Under the pieces are notes generated by a model. The model had not been told where the DNA came from and searched no databases. It saw only the letters and a program-made list of their open reading frames with translations. A DNA stretch of 47,315 nt from Pantoea wallisii (GTDB taxonomy: Bacteria > Pseudomonadota > Gammaproteobacteria > Enterobacterales > Enterobacteriaceae). This document shows, one piece after another, positions 1-8,935 of the stretch. Location of the stretch: NCBI RefSeq assembly GCF_002095485.1, contig NZ_MLFS01000039.1, positions 1-47,315 on the forward strand, in the 5' to 3' direction. How positions within the stretch are numbered: the first letter of the stretch is position 1; each line of letters begins with the position of its first letter. The position numbers and the translations under genes were made by a program.

Positions 1-20
1 GTGATGTATCTTAACATCAC
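1..20. repeat. Perfect 7-bp inverted repeat, possible terminator stem
   Basis: GTGATGT at 1-7 and ACATCAC at 14-20 are perfect inverted copies with a 6-nt spacer. The repeat lies just past the 3' end of the leftward MFS gene, so it could be part of a terminator or an operator of a gene outside the window. No T-tract is visible on the leftward side because the window ends. Confidence 0.35.
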
Positions 21-36
21 GCCGCAGCGGTAAGGC

Positions 37-1311
37 TTATTTCACCCGCTTCTGGCTGCGCAGCAGCGCGCAACCGCTCAGTAGTGACATGGCCATCAAA
101 TAGTAGCCCGGCGCCAGGCTGGTGCCGGTTGCCGTAATCAGCAACGTACAGATCAACGGCGCAAAGCCGCCAAAAACCGTCACCGCGACGTTATAGCTGA
201 TCGCCATACCGCTGGCTCGCGTGCCAATCGGAAACAGATCGGCCATCACCGACGGCACGGTAGAGAAATAGACCGACTTGAGCAGCGCCATCCAGCACAC
301 CAGTATAATCAGGGTGGTTGGCGTGGTGTGATTCACCACCAGCGCAAAGGCCGGATAGATGGTGATAATCAGCAGCACCAGCGAACCCCACATCAGCGGC
401 AGCCGGCCAATGCGTTCCGCCCACAACCCCATCAGCGGCGTCACCACCGTCAGAATAACGCCCGCCAGCAAGGTAGCGGTAAACGCAACCGAACCGGGCA
501 GATGCAGATTTTTTGTGGCGTAGGTCGGCACATAGTTCAGCATGTAGTTGACGGCGGTTGAGATCACCATCAGCCCAATCGCCAGCAGCATCAGCTCTTT
601 TTGCCGGCCAAACAGACGCTTGAGCGGCGCGGCCTCCGGCTCCATCGCGGCAAAGCTGGCGGGCTCATGCACGTGACGGCGAATATAGATTCCCAGCGGG
701 CCAATCAGCAGACCAAAGGCGAAGGGAATGCGCCAGCCCCACTCCTGAATCTGGCTCTCCGTCAGGATTTGCGTTAGCCCAAGGCCGAACGCCGACGCCA
801 GCAGCGTGCTTGCGCCCTGGGTAGCAAACTGCCAGCTGGCGATAAAGGCGCGGCGCTCCGGAAAGTGCTCAACCAGAAACGCCGTGGAGCTGCCAAACTC
901 GCCGCCGGCGGAGAAGCCCTGAACCAGGCGCGCCAGCAAAATCAGCAGCGGCGCCAGCAGCCCAATGCTGGCATAGGTTGGCATAAAGGTAATGACGGCA
1001 CCGCCCAGCATCATCAGGTTAATCGACAGCAGCAGCGCTTTTTTGCGCCCGTGACGATCGGCATAGTTCCCCAGCACAATCGCCCCCAGCGGACGAATCA
1101 GAAACGAAACACCAAAACTGCCAAACGTCAGCAGCAGCGAGACCGAAGCATCGCTGGTGGGGAAAAAGGCGTGCGCAATATAGCTGGCAAAAAAACCGTA
1201 AACCGCGATGTCGAACCACTCCAGCGCATTACCAATGCAGGTTGCGAACAGCGTTTTGTGCAGGTTGGGTTTGGGCTGGCTGAGGGGGACGCTGTGGCTG
1301 ATGCTGCTCAT
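37..1311 (-). CDS. MFS transporter, metabolite:H+ symporter (ProP/ShiA/KgtP-like) family
   Basis: A 424-residue inner-membrane protein of the length and pattern of the metabolite:H+ symporter branch of the major facilitator superfamily, which moves osmolytes, organic acids or amino-acid-like solutes with protons. Seen: an N-terminal GNALEWFDIAVYGFFASYIA segment (residues about 27-46) typical of the ProP/ShiA/KgtP group, a loop 2-3 motif ending in ADRHGRKKAL, and RLVQGFSAGGEFGSS in helix 4. It starts at an ATG overlapping the stop of the upstream M20 peptidase gene (ATGA), so the two are almost certainly cotranscribed and translationally coupled. Inference: it imports a substrate or product of that peptidase. 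The substrate cannot be read from sequence. Confidence 0.85.
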   Translation of the reverse strand: MSSISHSVPLSQPKPNLHKTLFATCIGNALEWFDIAVYGFFASYIAHAFFPTSDASVSLLLTFGSFGVSFLIRPLGAIVLGNYADRHGRKKALLLSINLMMLGGAVITFMPTYASIGLLAPLLILLARLVQGFSAGGEFGSSTAFLVEHFPERRAFIASWQFATQGASTLLASAFGLGLTQILTESQIQEWGWRIPFAFGLLIGPLGIYIRRHVHEPASFAAMEPEAAPLKRLFGRQKELMLLAIGLMVISTAVNYMLNYVPTYATKNLHLPGSVAFTATLLAGVILTVVTPLMGLWAERIGRLPLMWGSLVLLIITIYPAFALVVNHTTPTTLIILVCWMALLKSVYFSTVPSVMADLFPIGTRASGMAISYNVAVTVFGGFAPLICTLLITATGTSLAPGYYLMAMSLLSGCALLRSQKRVK

Positions 1312-2729
1312 GCGGCACCTCCGGTATGGGCGCGATGCTGCGCCACCAGCTCAGTGCCCTGCTCGCCCAGATCCCACAGCAGGCGCGTCATGATCTGCAG
1401 CCCTTCACGCGCGATGGATTTCAGCATATGCTCATTGACCCCATGCTGCCCGCAGGCCGGATAGGAGTGTGGCACCCACAACGTCGGTAACCCGAGGATG
1501 TCAGAGAAGACCTCATTCGGCAGCGAGCCGCCCAGGTTTGGCAGCAGCGCCGGTTTCTTGCCGCTGATTTCCGCCATGCTGTGCAGCACCCAACTGACCA
1601 GCGGATCGGTGGGATCGAGGCGCGTGGCCGGTGAGCCGCGCATAAACTCCACCTGCACATAGCCGAAGCCATGCTGTTCGAGGTGCGCACCAATGTGCTG
1701 TGCCAGATTCTCCCAGTCGGTACCGACCACAAAACGCAGCTGGCACACCGCCGTGGCGTCGCCCGGAATGGCATTCATCGGGCGTGCCGGATTGCCGCAG
1801 AGCATGGCCAGCACTTCAAGCGTGTTCCAGCCGTAGAGCCGTTCGGCAGGCGTCAGACCAGGCTCGCCCCAAAGGGGATCGATAGCCGGATCGCCCGGCA
1901 TGCCGCCCACCTCTATATCGCTAAGGATCGCCCGTACCGGCGGCGTCAGTGAGGTTGGTTTCAGCGCGTCGACCTGCAGCACCCCTTGCGCATCAACCAG
2001 ACAGGCGATGGCGTTTGCCAGCTGCGTCCCCGGATTACTCAGCAAGCCGCCCCAGTTACCCGAGTGATAGGCATTGTCGCGGGCATTGACGCTGAGTCGA
2101 AAATTGACGGCTCCGCGTGAGCCAAGAAACAGCGTGGGGCGCAGCGCATTCAGCCGCGGTCCATCCGACGCAATAAACAGATCGGCCTGAAGCAGCGCCG
2201 CCTGCTGCTGACACAGCTGTGCCAGCCCCGGTGAGCTGATCTCTTCGCCCATCTCAAACAGCAGTTTGCAGTTAAAGCCCAGACGCCCGCCGCGCGCCTG
2301 AAACACCTGTTCCAGCGCGGCCAGGTTAACGCAGTGCTGGCCTTTATTATCTGCACTACCGCGCGCATACCAGCGATCGCCCTCTTCAACCAGCTGCCAC
2401 GGCGAGAGCCCCGCGCGCCAGTTCTCATCATCACCAAACACCACATCGCCATGGCCGTAGCTCAGCAGCGTGGGCAGCGCGGGATCCTCTATCCGCACCG
2501 CGACCAGGAACGGGCAGTGTGCGGCTTGCGGATTCTCAATCTCATGCAGCGTAAATCCCAGCGCCGTCAGCTGCGGGCCTATCTCATGCTGTAAATAGTG
2601 CTGCAGTTCAGCCGCGCGGTCCTGACGCTGACTCTCGGTGCGCTGCGCCACGCGACGCGCCAGTAACCGCTGAAACGCCCCGCTATCAAACCAGGCGCTC
2701 GCCTGGGTTACTGCCTGTTCTGCTGTCAT
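1308..2729 (-). CDS. M20 family metallopeptidase (dipeptidase/deacylase type)
   Basis: A 473-residue cytoplasmic zinc hydrolase of the ArgE/DapE/CPG2 (M20) superfamily, which cleaves short peptides or N-acyl amino acids. Metal-site motifs are visible in order: YGHGDVV (first His ligand), ARGSADNKGQH (bridging Asp), EMGEEISS (catalytic Glu and ligand Glu) and SDGPRLN (Asp), followed by the dimerisation insert and a C-terminal GGSLPNEVF segment before the last His region. The start has a modest AGG 5 nt upstream. It is the first gene of an operon with the MFS transporter and diverges from a LysR gene 148 bp away, the usual arrangement for LysR control. The exact substrate is unknown. Confidence 0.85.
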   Translation of the reverse strand: MTAEQAVTQASAWFDSGAFQRLLARRVAQRTESQRQDRAAELQHYLQHEIGPQLTALGFTLHEIENPQAAHCPFLVAVRIEDPALPTLLSYGHGDVVFGDDENWRAGLSPWQLVEEGDRWYARGSADNKGQHCVNLAALEQVFQARGGRLGFNCKLLFEMGEEISSPGLAQLCQQQAALLQADLFIASDGPRLNALRPTLFLGSRGAVNFRLSVNARDNAYHSGNWGGLLSNPGTQLANAIACLVDAQGVLQVDALKPTSLTPPVRAILSDIEVGGMPGDPAIDPLWGEPGLTPAERLYGWNTLEVLAMLCGNPARPMNAIPGDATAVCQLRFVVGTDWENLAQHIGAHLEQHGFGYVQVEFMRGSPATRLDPTDPLVSWVLHSMAEISGKKPALLPNLGGSLPNEVFSDILGLPTLWVPHSYPACGQHGVNEHMLKSIAREGLQIMTRLLWDLGEQGTELVAQHRAHTGGAA

Positions 2730-2877
2730 GTTTGCCTGTCTGTTTTTGGTTTTTTCGTTTTGTCATCTTTGCGGAAAGCGTGCTTTGCCACAATTATCAA
2801 TTTATCGAGTATGCTTTGCCTTTAAAGCAACGCTGGCCTGCCCGTTGATGAGGCATGCACCACCGTGAGGCATCACC

Positions 2878-3803
2878 ATGCTGAGTAATGAGATACGCTA
2901 TTTTCTGGCAGTGGCGAACAGCGGATCGCTCAGCGCAGCCAGCGAACAGCTCTTTGTGGCGGTATCTGCCATCAGCCGACAGATACAGCGGCTGGAGAAC
3001 CAGATTGGCGTGCCCCTGTTTACGCGCCACGCGCGTGGCATGGTGCTTACCGAGGCCGGTGAAATCTTTGCGCATCGCGTGCGTAAAAATCTGCTGGATA
3101 TGGAGTATGCGCTGGCGGAGATCAAAGGCTTAAAAGCGGTGCGGCGCACGCTGATTCGCATCGCCTGTACCGATGGCCTGGCGTTTACCCTGCTGCCGCA
3201 TCTGATTGCCACCTTCCGCGTGGAAAACCCGGGCGTACTCTTTGACGTCAAAGTGGCCAGCTCACAAAGTGTGGCGGAGCTGCTGCGCAGTGGTGAGTGC
3301 GATTTGGCGTTGCAGTTCAGCCTGCATGCCGAACCGGGCGTGGAGGTGATGGGATCGTGGCCGGCGCCCGTGCTGCTGGTGATGCATCAGCACCATCCGC
3401 TGGCGGAGGCGCCGCAGGTTACGCTGGCCGATCTCAGTCACTACCCGCTGGCGCTGCCGCAGCAAAATACTACCGTGCGGCAGCTGTTTGAGCTGGCCAG
3501 CCACATGAGCGGCAACCTGATTGAGCCGGTATTAACCTGCGACACCTTCTCCACGCTATTTAATTTCTTACTGCGCACCCCGCTGGCGGTCACCATCTGC
3601 AGCGCGTTTACCGTGCTGCAGGAAGCGGAGACTTACGGCTGGTGCTACGTTCGCCAGGGATTGAACAGTTGAGCCAACGCACGTTGCAGCTGCAGGTGCC
3701 TTCCGGGCGCCCGCGCAGTGCTGCCCTGCAGCTGTTTACGCAATTTTTGGTTCAGCAGCTGAACGCACTGGAGGAGCCGCTGCGCCAACGCTGGAAGCCC
3801 TGA
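2878..3803 (+). pseudogene. LysR-type regulator, frameshifted near the C-terminus
   Basis: The N-terminal winged-helix domain (residues about 1-60, including SAISRQIQRLENQIGVPLF) and the substrate-binding domain are typical of LysR regulators. The open frame stops at 3672 after 264 residues, but the next frame continues without a break from 3660 to a TGA at 3801-3803 and encodes a plausible LysR C-terminus ending LRQRWKP. One extra base in the GGG at 3657-3659 would join the two into a 308-residue protein, the family's normal length. The start has a GAGG 7 nt upstream. It diverges from the M20/MFS operon, which it presumably controls. Whether the shift is a real mutation or a base-calling error cannot be told here. 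Confidence 0.8.
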
Positions 3804-3842
3804 CGGCAGACGGCGCAGCGGGCCGCCTGCCAGCCGGCGGGA

Positions 3843-5438
3843 TTACTCTTTAATATCTACCTGATAGAAAATGTGCTTACCAAAGGGATCGACCTGATAA
3901 CCACTCACCGTTTTACGTACCGGCTCGAAAATGGTCGAGTGGGCAATCATCACGGCCGGCATCTGGTCATGCATCATCTGCTGCGCCTCGCGGTACATCT
4001 CTACGCGCTTGTCATGATTCTGCTCCGCGCGGGCGGTAGTGATCAGCTTTTCAAACGGTTGGTAGCACCACTTTGAGGAGTTCGAGCCGCCATTGGCTGA
4101 GGTGCAGCTGTAGAGCGGGCCGAAGAAGTTATCAGGATCGCCGGTTGCCGTGGTCCAGCCCATCAGTGCCGCCTGGTGTTCACCGCCCTTCACGCGCTTC
4201 AGGTATTCGCCCCACTCATAGCTGACGATATTGGCTTTAATCCCGACATTGGCCCAGTCCGCCTGAATCATCTCTGCCATGCGCCGTGCGTTAGGGTTAT
4301 AGGGACGCTGAACCGGCATCGCCCACAGTGCGATCTCCGTGCCGGGCTTAATGCCCGCCTCCTGCAGCAGCGCTTTGGCTTGTTGCGGATCGTAGGCGTA
4401 ATCCTTCAGATCTTTATCTGCGCTCCACACATCGGGCGGCAGAATGTTTTTTGCGACCGTGCCGGTGCCTTTAAAAATGGCGTCGATGATCGCTTGCTTA
4501 TTGATGGCCATCGCCAGCGCCTGACGCACTTTCACGTTATCCAGTGGTGCTTTGGTCGTGTTAAAGGCCAGGAAACCGGTGTTCAGACCGGACTTCTGCT
4601 CCAGCGTCAGGTTCGGGTTGCTGCGCATCTTCTCCAGATCGGCCGGATTAGGGAACGGCATCACCTGGCACTCGTTCTTCTCCAGCTTGGCGAAGCGCAC
4701 CGAAGCATCCGGCGTAATGGAGAATACCAAACGATCCAGCTTCGCTTTGCCCTCCCAGTAATCCGGGAACGCTTTGTAGAGAATGCGGGAGTCTTTCTGA
4801 TACTGCACCAGCTCAAACGGACCGGTACCGATAGGCTGCATATCTACTTTCTCTGGCGTACCGGCTTTCAGCATCTGGTCGGCATACTCGGCCGAATGAA
4901 TCGAGGCGAAGTACCAGGCCAGATCGGCAAGGAACGGCGCCTCCGCGTGCGTCAGCGTGATACGCACCGTGGTGTCGTCCACCTTTTCAATGCTCTTGAT
5001 CAGTTTCGCCAGCTCCAGACTTTCAAAGTTGGCGTAGTTACCGCCGGAGACGTTGTGGTATGGATTTTTAGGGTCCATCTGGCGCATAAACGAGAAGATG
5101 ACATCATCCGCGTTGAGGGTACGCGAAGGTTTGAACGCCTTGTTGCTCTGAAACTTCACGCCCTTACGTAGATGGAAGGTGTATACCGTGCCGTCCGGGC
5201 TGATCTCCCAGCGCTCTGCCAGGCTGGGCACCAGCTCAGTGGTGCCCGGTTTAAAATCCACCAGCCGGTTAAAAATCGGCACGGCACTGGCGTCTACGCT
5301 GGTGCCCGATGTGTAGAGCTGCGGGTTAAAGTTCTCCGGCGAACCTTCAGAACAGTAGACCAGCGTCTTCGCTGATACCCCACCTGCAACCGCTAACCCC
5401 AGTGCGCTAAGCGCCAGTTTGACCATCATCTTTTTCAT
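3843..5438 (-). CDS. DppA-like periplasmic dipeptide-binding protein (orphan)
   Basis: A 531-residue solute-binding protein of the SBP_bac_5 family. A cleavable signal peptide (MKKMMVKLALSALGLAVAGG then VSA) precedes KTLVYCSEGSPENFNPQLYT, which is nearly the mature start of E. coli DppA. Long blocks such as YNPNARRMAEMIQADWA, GDPDNFFGPLYSC and a final HSTIFEPVRKTV also match DppA. It should bind di- or tripeptides in the periplasm. No dppBCDF-type permease or ATPase gene lies next to it, so it probably feeds a transporter encoded elsewhere or acts as a chemoreceptor ligand carrier (inference). It diverges from the peptidase T-like gene, suggesting uptake followed by cleavage. I leave the symbol blank because it may be a paralogue of the true DppA. 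Confidence 0.9.
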   Translation of the reverse strand: MKKMMVKLALSALGLAVAGGVSAKTLVYCSEGSPENFNPQLYTSGTSVDASAVPIFNRLVDFKPGTTELVPSLAERWEISPDGTVYTFHLRKGVKFQSNKAFKPSRTLNADDVIFSFMRQMDPKNPYHNVSGGNYANFESLELAKLIKSIEKVDDTTVRITLTHAEAPFLADLAWYFASIHSAEYADQMLKAGTPEKVDMQPIGTGPFELVQYQKDSRILYKAFPDYWEGKAKLDRLVFSITPDASVRFAKLEKNECQVMPFPNPADLEKMRSNPNLTLEQKSGLNTGFLAFNTTKAPLDNVKVRQALAMAINKQAIIDAIFKGTGTVAKNILPPDVWSADKDLKDYAYDPQQAKALLQEAGIKPGTEIALWAMPVQRPYNPNARRMAEMIQADWANVGIKANIVSYEWGEYLKRVKGGEHQAALMGWTTATGDPDNFFGPLYSCTSANGGSNSSKWCYQPFEKLITTARAEQNHDKRVEMYREAQQMMHDQMPAVMIAHSTIFEPVRKTVSGYQVDPFGKHIFYQVDIKE

Positions 5439-5553
5439 TATGTTTCTCGCTTTTTATTGACTTCCATAAGCCAGCATCGGTATTTATTTCATAAATAACA
5501 TGATTTCGCCGTCAGGCGTATCACCTGTGGCGTAAAGCTAATAAGGAATTGTG

Positions 5554-6783
5554 ATGACAGACCAACTTGCCCGTCAGCTGACCCGGCGCTTCTACCGTTA
5601 TCTGGCGGTCTCCAGCCAGAGCGATGTCAAATCCACCACGCTGCCCAGTACCCCTTCACAACACGCCATGGCAGAACTGCTGGCGCAGGAGCTGCGCGAT
5701 CTCGGCCTGCAGGATGTGGTGATTGATCGGCACGCCACCGTAACGGCGGTAAAGCCGGGCACGGTAAGCGGCGCGCCCCGTGTTGGCTTTATCACTCATA
5801 TCGATACCGTCGATGTCGGCCTTTCCCCGGATATCCATCCGCAAACCCTGACCTTTACCGGTGAAGATTTGTGCCTCAACCCTGAGCGGGATATCTGGTT
5901 GCGCGTGGATGCACATCCGGAGATCCTGCCCTATGTTGGTCAGGAGATTGTGTTCAGCGACGGCACCAGCGTACTGGGTGCAGATAACAAAGCCGCGGTG
6001 AGCGTAGTGATGACGCTGCTGGAAAACCTGCACGGCGAGCACGGTGATGTGGTCGTGGCATTTGTGCCGGATGAGGAGATTGGCCTGCGCGGCGCGAAGG
6101 CGCTGGATCTGGAGACGCGGTTTAACGTTGACTTCGCCTGGACCATCGACTGCTGCGAGCTGGGCGAAGTGGTATATGAGTGCTTCAATGGTGCCTCCGC
6201 CGAGATCACCTTTACCGGCGTGCCGGCACACCCGATGTCCGGCAAAGGCGTGCTGGTGAATCCGCTGCTGATGGCGCACGACTTTATCGCGCGCTTTGAT
6301 CGCCAGGCGACGCCGGAGCATACCGAAGGCCGCGAAGGCTATATCTGGTTTAATGATATGCAGGCCAACGCCAGCCGCGCGGTGCTGAAAGCCTCTATCC
6401 GCGATTTTGACCTGAAAGGGTTTGACGCGAAGAAACAGCAGCTGATTGAGGTCGCGGACGCGATTGCCGCGCAGTATCCCACCGGCCATGTGGCGCTCAC
6501 CATCAATGATATCTACAGCAATATCAGCAATGCGCTGGGGGAAGATCGTCGCGCGATCGATCTGATCTTTGCCGCGCTGGCGCAGGTTGGCGTTGAGCCA
6601 AAGGTGATCCCTATGCGCGGCGGCACGGATGGTTCGGCGCTCTCGGCGAAGGGGCTGCTCACACCGAATTTCTTTACCGGCGCGCACAATTTCCACTCCC
6701 GCTTTGAGTTCCTGCCGATTCCGTCGTTTGTGAAGTCTTATGAGGTGGCTGAAGCGCTGTGTTATCTGGCGGCGAAAAAATAG
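5554..6783 (+). CDS. pepT: Peptidase T-like tripeptide aminopeptidase
   Basis: A 409-residue cytoplasmic M20B zinc peptidase, about the length of E. coli PepT (408), which removes the N-terminal residue of tripeptides. Seen: HIDTVD (first metal His and Asp), LGADNKAAVSV (bridging Asp), PDEEIGLRGAK (catalytic and ligand Glu), TIDCCELGEVVYECFNGASA, and IPMRGGTDGSALS near residue 350. It is clearly more diverged from E. coli PepT than the core genes in this window are, so it may be a second PepT-type enzyme. I chose the ATG at 5554 over the adjacent GTG at 5551 because AAGGA lies 6 nt before the ATG but only 3 nt before the GTG. It diverges from the DppA-like gene. Confidence 0.8.
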   Translation: MTDQLARQLTRRFYRYLAVSSQSDVKSTTLPSTPSQHAMAELLAQELRDLGLQDVVIDRHATVTAVKPGTVSGAPRVGFITHIDTVDVGLSPDIHPQTLTFTGEDLCLNPERDIWLRVDAHPEILPYVGQEIVFSDGTSVLGADNKAAVSVVMTLLENLHGEHGDVVVAFVPDEEIGLRGAKALDLETRFNVDFAWTIDCCELGEVVYECFNGASAEITFTGVPAHPMSGKGVLVNPLLMAHDFIARFDRQATPEHTEGREGYIWFNDMQANASRAVLKASIRDFDLKGFDAKKQQLIEVADAIAAQYPTGHVALTINDIYSNISNALGEDRRAIDLIFAALAQVGVEPKVIPMRGGTDGSALSAKGLLTPNFFTGAHNFHSRFEFLPIPSFVKSYEVAEALCYLAAKK

Positions 6784-6850
6784 GTACCGGGGCGCAACAG
6801 TGCGCCCCTTCGTCTGACGGTCGCCGTTGGTGGCGACCGGATAACGCAAC

Positions 6851-7630
6851 CTACTTGCTGGCCGTTACATCAATGCCCGGGAAAAACTTCGCTGCCAGCT
6901 TTGTCACGGTGCCGTCGTTCTGCACTTTTGCAATTGCCTCATCCAGCGCGCCTTTTAGCTTTGCATCGCCTTTACGCAGACCAAAACCGATGCCGGAGCC
7001 AAGAATGGTGTCATCCTCAACCGGCTTACCGGCGAAGGCGAACCCTTTGCCCTGTGGCTTATCCAGGAAACCAGACTGACCGGCCGCAGACATCACCAGC
7101 GTACCGTCCAGGCGTCCGGCCACCATATCGTTGTACACCTGGTTCTGATCCTGATACGCGGTCACGGTCACGCCCTGCGCCTCCCAGTGCTTCTTCGCAT
7201 AGGTCTCCTGAATGGATCCCTGCAGCACGCCGATATTTTTCCCTTTCAGCGAACCGGCGTCTGGCAGCAGCTTCTCGCCCTGCTTCACAATCAGCATGGT
7301 GGGAATGCGGTAGATCGGTTTAGTGAAATCGATATTTTTAGCTCGCGCTTCGGTGATGTTCATCGCCGAGTTAATCGCATCAAACTTCTTCGCCTGCAGC
7401 GCCGGAATCAGCGCATCAAAACTGCTTTCGACCCATTTGCAATCAAATTTACCGACCTGGCAGATCGCTTTGCCCAGCTCGATATCAAAACCCTCCAGCT
7501 CGCCCTGCGCGTTACGGCTCTCAAACGGTGGATATTGCGACTCCAGGCCGTAGCGTAAAGTCTCCTGAGCCAGTGCGTGTGCTGACGTGAGCAGGCCGAG
7601 CGCGACAAACAGTGCATTACGTTTTTTCAT
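6851..7630 (-). CDS. Polar amino-acid ABC transporter substrate-binding protein (HisJ/ArgT/ArtJ family)
   Basis: A 259-residue periplasmic protein of the SBP_bac_3 family. An N-terminal signal peptide ends in AHALA, followed by ETLRYGLESQYPPFES, the usual mature start of lysine/arginine/ornithine- and histidine-binding proteins. EGFDIELGKAICQVGKFDCKWV and a Cys pair around residues 57-64 are also typical of that subgroup. AGGGG precedes the ATG. It follows the aminotransferase gene by 13 bp and is probably cotranscribed with it. No permease or ATPase gene is adjacent, so it is an orphan. Specificity for basic amino acids is likely but not proven. Confidence 0.88.
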   Translation of the reverse strand: MKKRNALFVALGLLTSAHALAQETLRYGLESQYPPFESRNAQGELEGFDIELGKAICQVGKFDCKWVESSFDALIPALQAKKFDAINSAMNITEARAKNIDFTKPIYRIPTMLIVKQGEKLLPDAGSLKGKNIGVLQGSIQETYAKKHWEAQGVTVTAYQDQNQVYNDMVAGRLDGTLVMSAAGQSGFLDKPQGKGFAFAGKPVEDDTILGSGIGFGLRKGDAKLKGALDEAIAKVQNDGTVTKLAAKFFPGIDVTASK

Positions 7631-7643
7631 TATTTTCCCCTAA

Positions 7644-8810
7644 TTACCCTTTAACCCGGCATAGCGCTTCCGCGCCGGCCTGGAGCGTTGCATCATCTTT
7701 AGCGAATGAAAGGCGAATTAATTTATTGTCTGTGCCATCCATATAAAACGCCGAAAGCGGAATGGTAGCCACACCGTGATCGACGATGAGACGTTTTACC
7801 ATTTCGCTGTCGCTTTCGTCACTGAAATGTCCGTAGCTGGCCAGCATAAAGAAGGAGCCGGCGCTTGGCAGCAGTTTGAACGGTGAATCCTGCAGCAGCG
7901 CCTGCAGGCGATCGCGTTTCTGCTGGTAGAACGGTGCCAGCTGCAGGTAGTTCTCCGGCTGTTGCAGATAGCGGGCAAATCCGACCTGCATCGGCGTATC
8001 GGCCGCGTACATCATGAACTGATGCACTTTCACGATCTCTGCCATCAGCGCTGCCGGTGCCAGCGCATAGCCCACGCGCCAGCCGGTGACGTGGAAGGTC
8101 TTACCAAATGAAGAGACGATGACGCTGCGTTCGGCCAGCGCCGGGTGCGTCGCCATGCCGCAGTGCTGACGGCCATCAAACAGGATGTGTTCGTACACCT
8201 CATCCGACAGCACAATAATGTCGGTGTTACGCGTCAATGCCGCCAGCTGCTCCAGGTCGGCAGGCGTTAGCACCTGCGCGCTCGGATTGTGCGGCGTATT
8301 GATGATAATCATCCGGGTGCGTGGCGTGATGGCGGCCCGTAGCGCATCCCAGTCGATGGTAAAGGCCGGCGCCTGTAATTTGAGGCCCACCGGCGTTGCC
8401 CCCTGCAGACGCACTACTGGCGCGTAGCTGTCAAACGCCGGCTCAAAAAAGATCACTTCATCACCCGCATGCACCAGCGCCGCAATCGCCATATAGATCC
8501 CCTGGCTGGCGCTGCCGGTGATCAGTACTTCGCTGCCGGCGTCATACAGCTGGCCATAGAGCGCATGGACCTTCTCTGCCAGGGCTTCGCGCAGTGCCGG
8601 TAAGCCAGTCATGGCGGCATACTGATTGTGGCCGTCGCGCATCGCGCTGCTCACCAGCTCCACCAGCTGCGGATCGCACGGGAAATTGGGCGCGCCCTGC
8701 GAAAGATTGACCGCATGATGCTGTGCCGACAGCTGACCAATGACGCTGAAAATTGTTGTACCCACGTCAGGCTGTTTTGAGGTGAAAGTAACGCTGCTGT
8801 TGAGTGTCAT
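7644..8810 (-). CDS. PLP-dependent aminotransferase, YbdL-like (methionine/aromatic type)
   Basis: A 388-residue class I/II aminotransferase. It resembles E. coli YbdL (386 residues), which transaminates methionine and aromatic amino acids. Seen: NLSQGAPNF near the N-terminus, NQYAAMTGLPALREA, the NTPHNPSA block, SDEVYEHI, and SSFGKTFHVTGWRVGY, where the Lys at about residue 237 should bind pyridoxal phosphate. I chose the ATG at 8810 because GGAG lies 5 nt upstream and MTLNSS matches the family's short N-terminus; an upstream in-frame start would add nine residues without support. It is first in an operon with the amino-acid binding protein and diverges from a LysR gene. The YbdL assignment is by similarity. 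Confidence 0.85.
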   Translation of the reverse strand: MTLNSSVTFTSKQPDVGTTIFSVIGQLSAQHHAVNLSQGAPNFPCDPQLVELVSSAMRDGHNQYAAMTGLPALREALAEKVHALYGQLYDAGSEVLITGSASQGIYMAIAALVHAGDEVIFFEPAFDSYAPVVRLQGATPVGLKLQAPAFTIDWDALRAAITPRTRMIIINTPHNPSAQVLTPADLEQLAALTRNTDIIVLSDEVYEHILFDGRQHCGMATHPALAERSVIVSSFGKTFHVTGWRVGYALAPAALMAEIVKVHQFMMYAADTPMQVGFARYLQQPENYLQLAPFYQQKRDRLQALLQDSPFKLLPSAGSFFMLASYGHFSDESDSEMVKRLIVDHGVATIPLSAFYMDGTDNKLIRLSFAKDDATLQAGAEALCRVKG

Positions 8811-8935
8811 GATTGCTCCACACGGTTGCATAACCACGTATTCCAGATAGATATCTATTCAACGGCGTGCAGCTTGAGTCAACAAGCGAATTGTTGTCAT
8901 AATAGCCATGATCAAAATTCATAGCTGAGGCCGTT
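8811..8935. promoter_or_regulatory. Divergent promoter region with two inverted repeats
   Basis: This 125-bp gap separates the aminotransferase operon from its divergent LysR gene. It holds a perfect 12-bp palindrome, ATAGATATCTAT (8847-8858), and a CAACAA-gcgaa-TTGTTG inverted repeat (8880-8896). Either could be the LysR operator. The second has the dyad spacing usual for LysR sites. Assignment is inference. Confidence 0.45.

Noticed and set aside
4176..5171. 331-codon open frame antisense to the DppA-like gene
   Set aside because: The minus-strand protein matches DppA along its length; the plus-strand frame has no family features.
5656..6849. 397-codon minus-strand frame across peptidase T
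   Set aside because: Shadow of the pepT-like gene, rich in Arg, His and Gln as expected from the complement of GC-rich codons.
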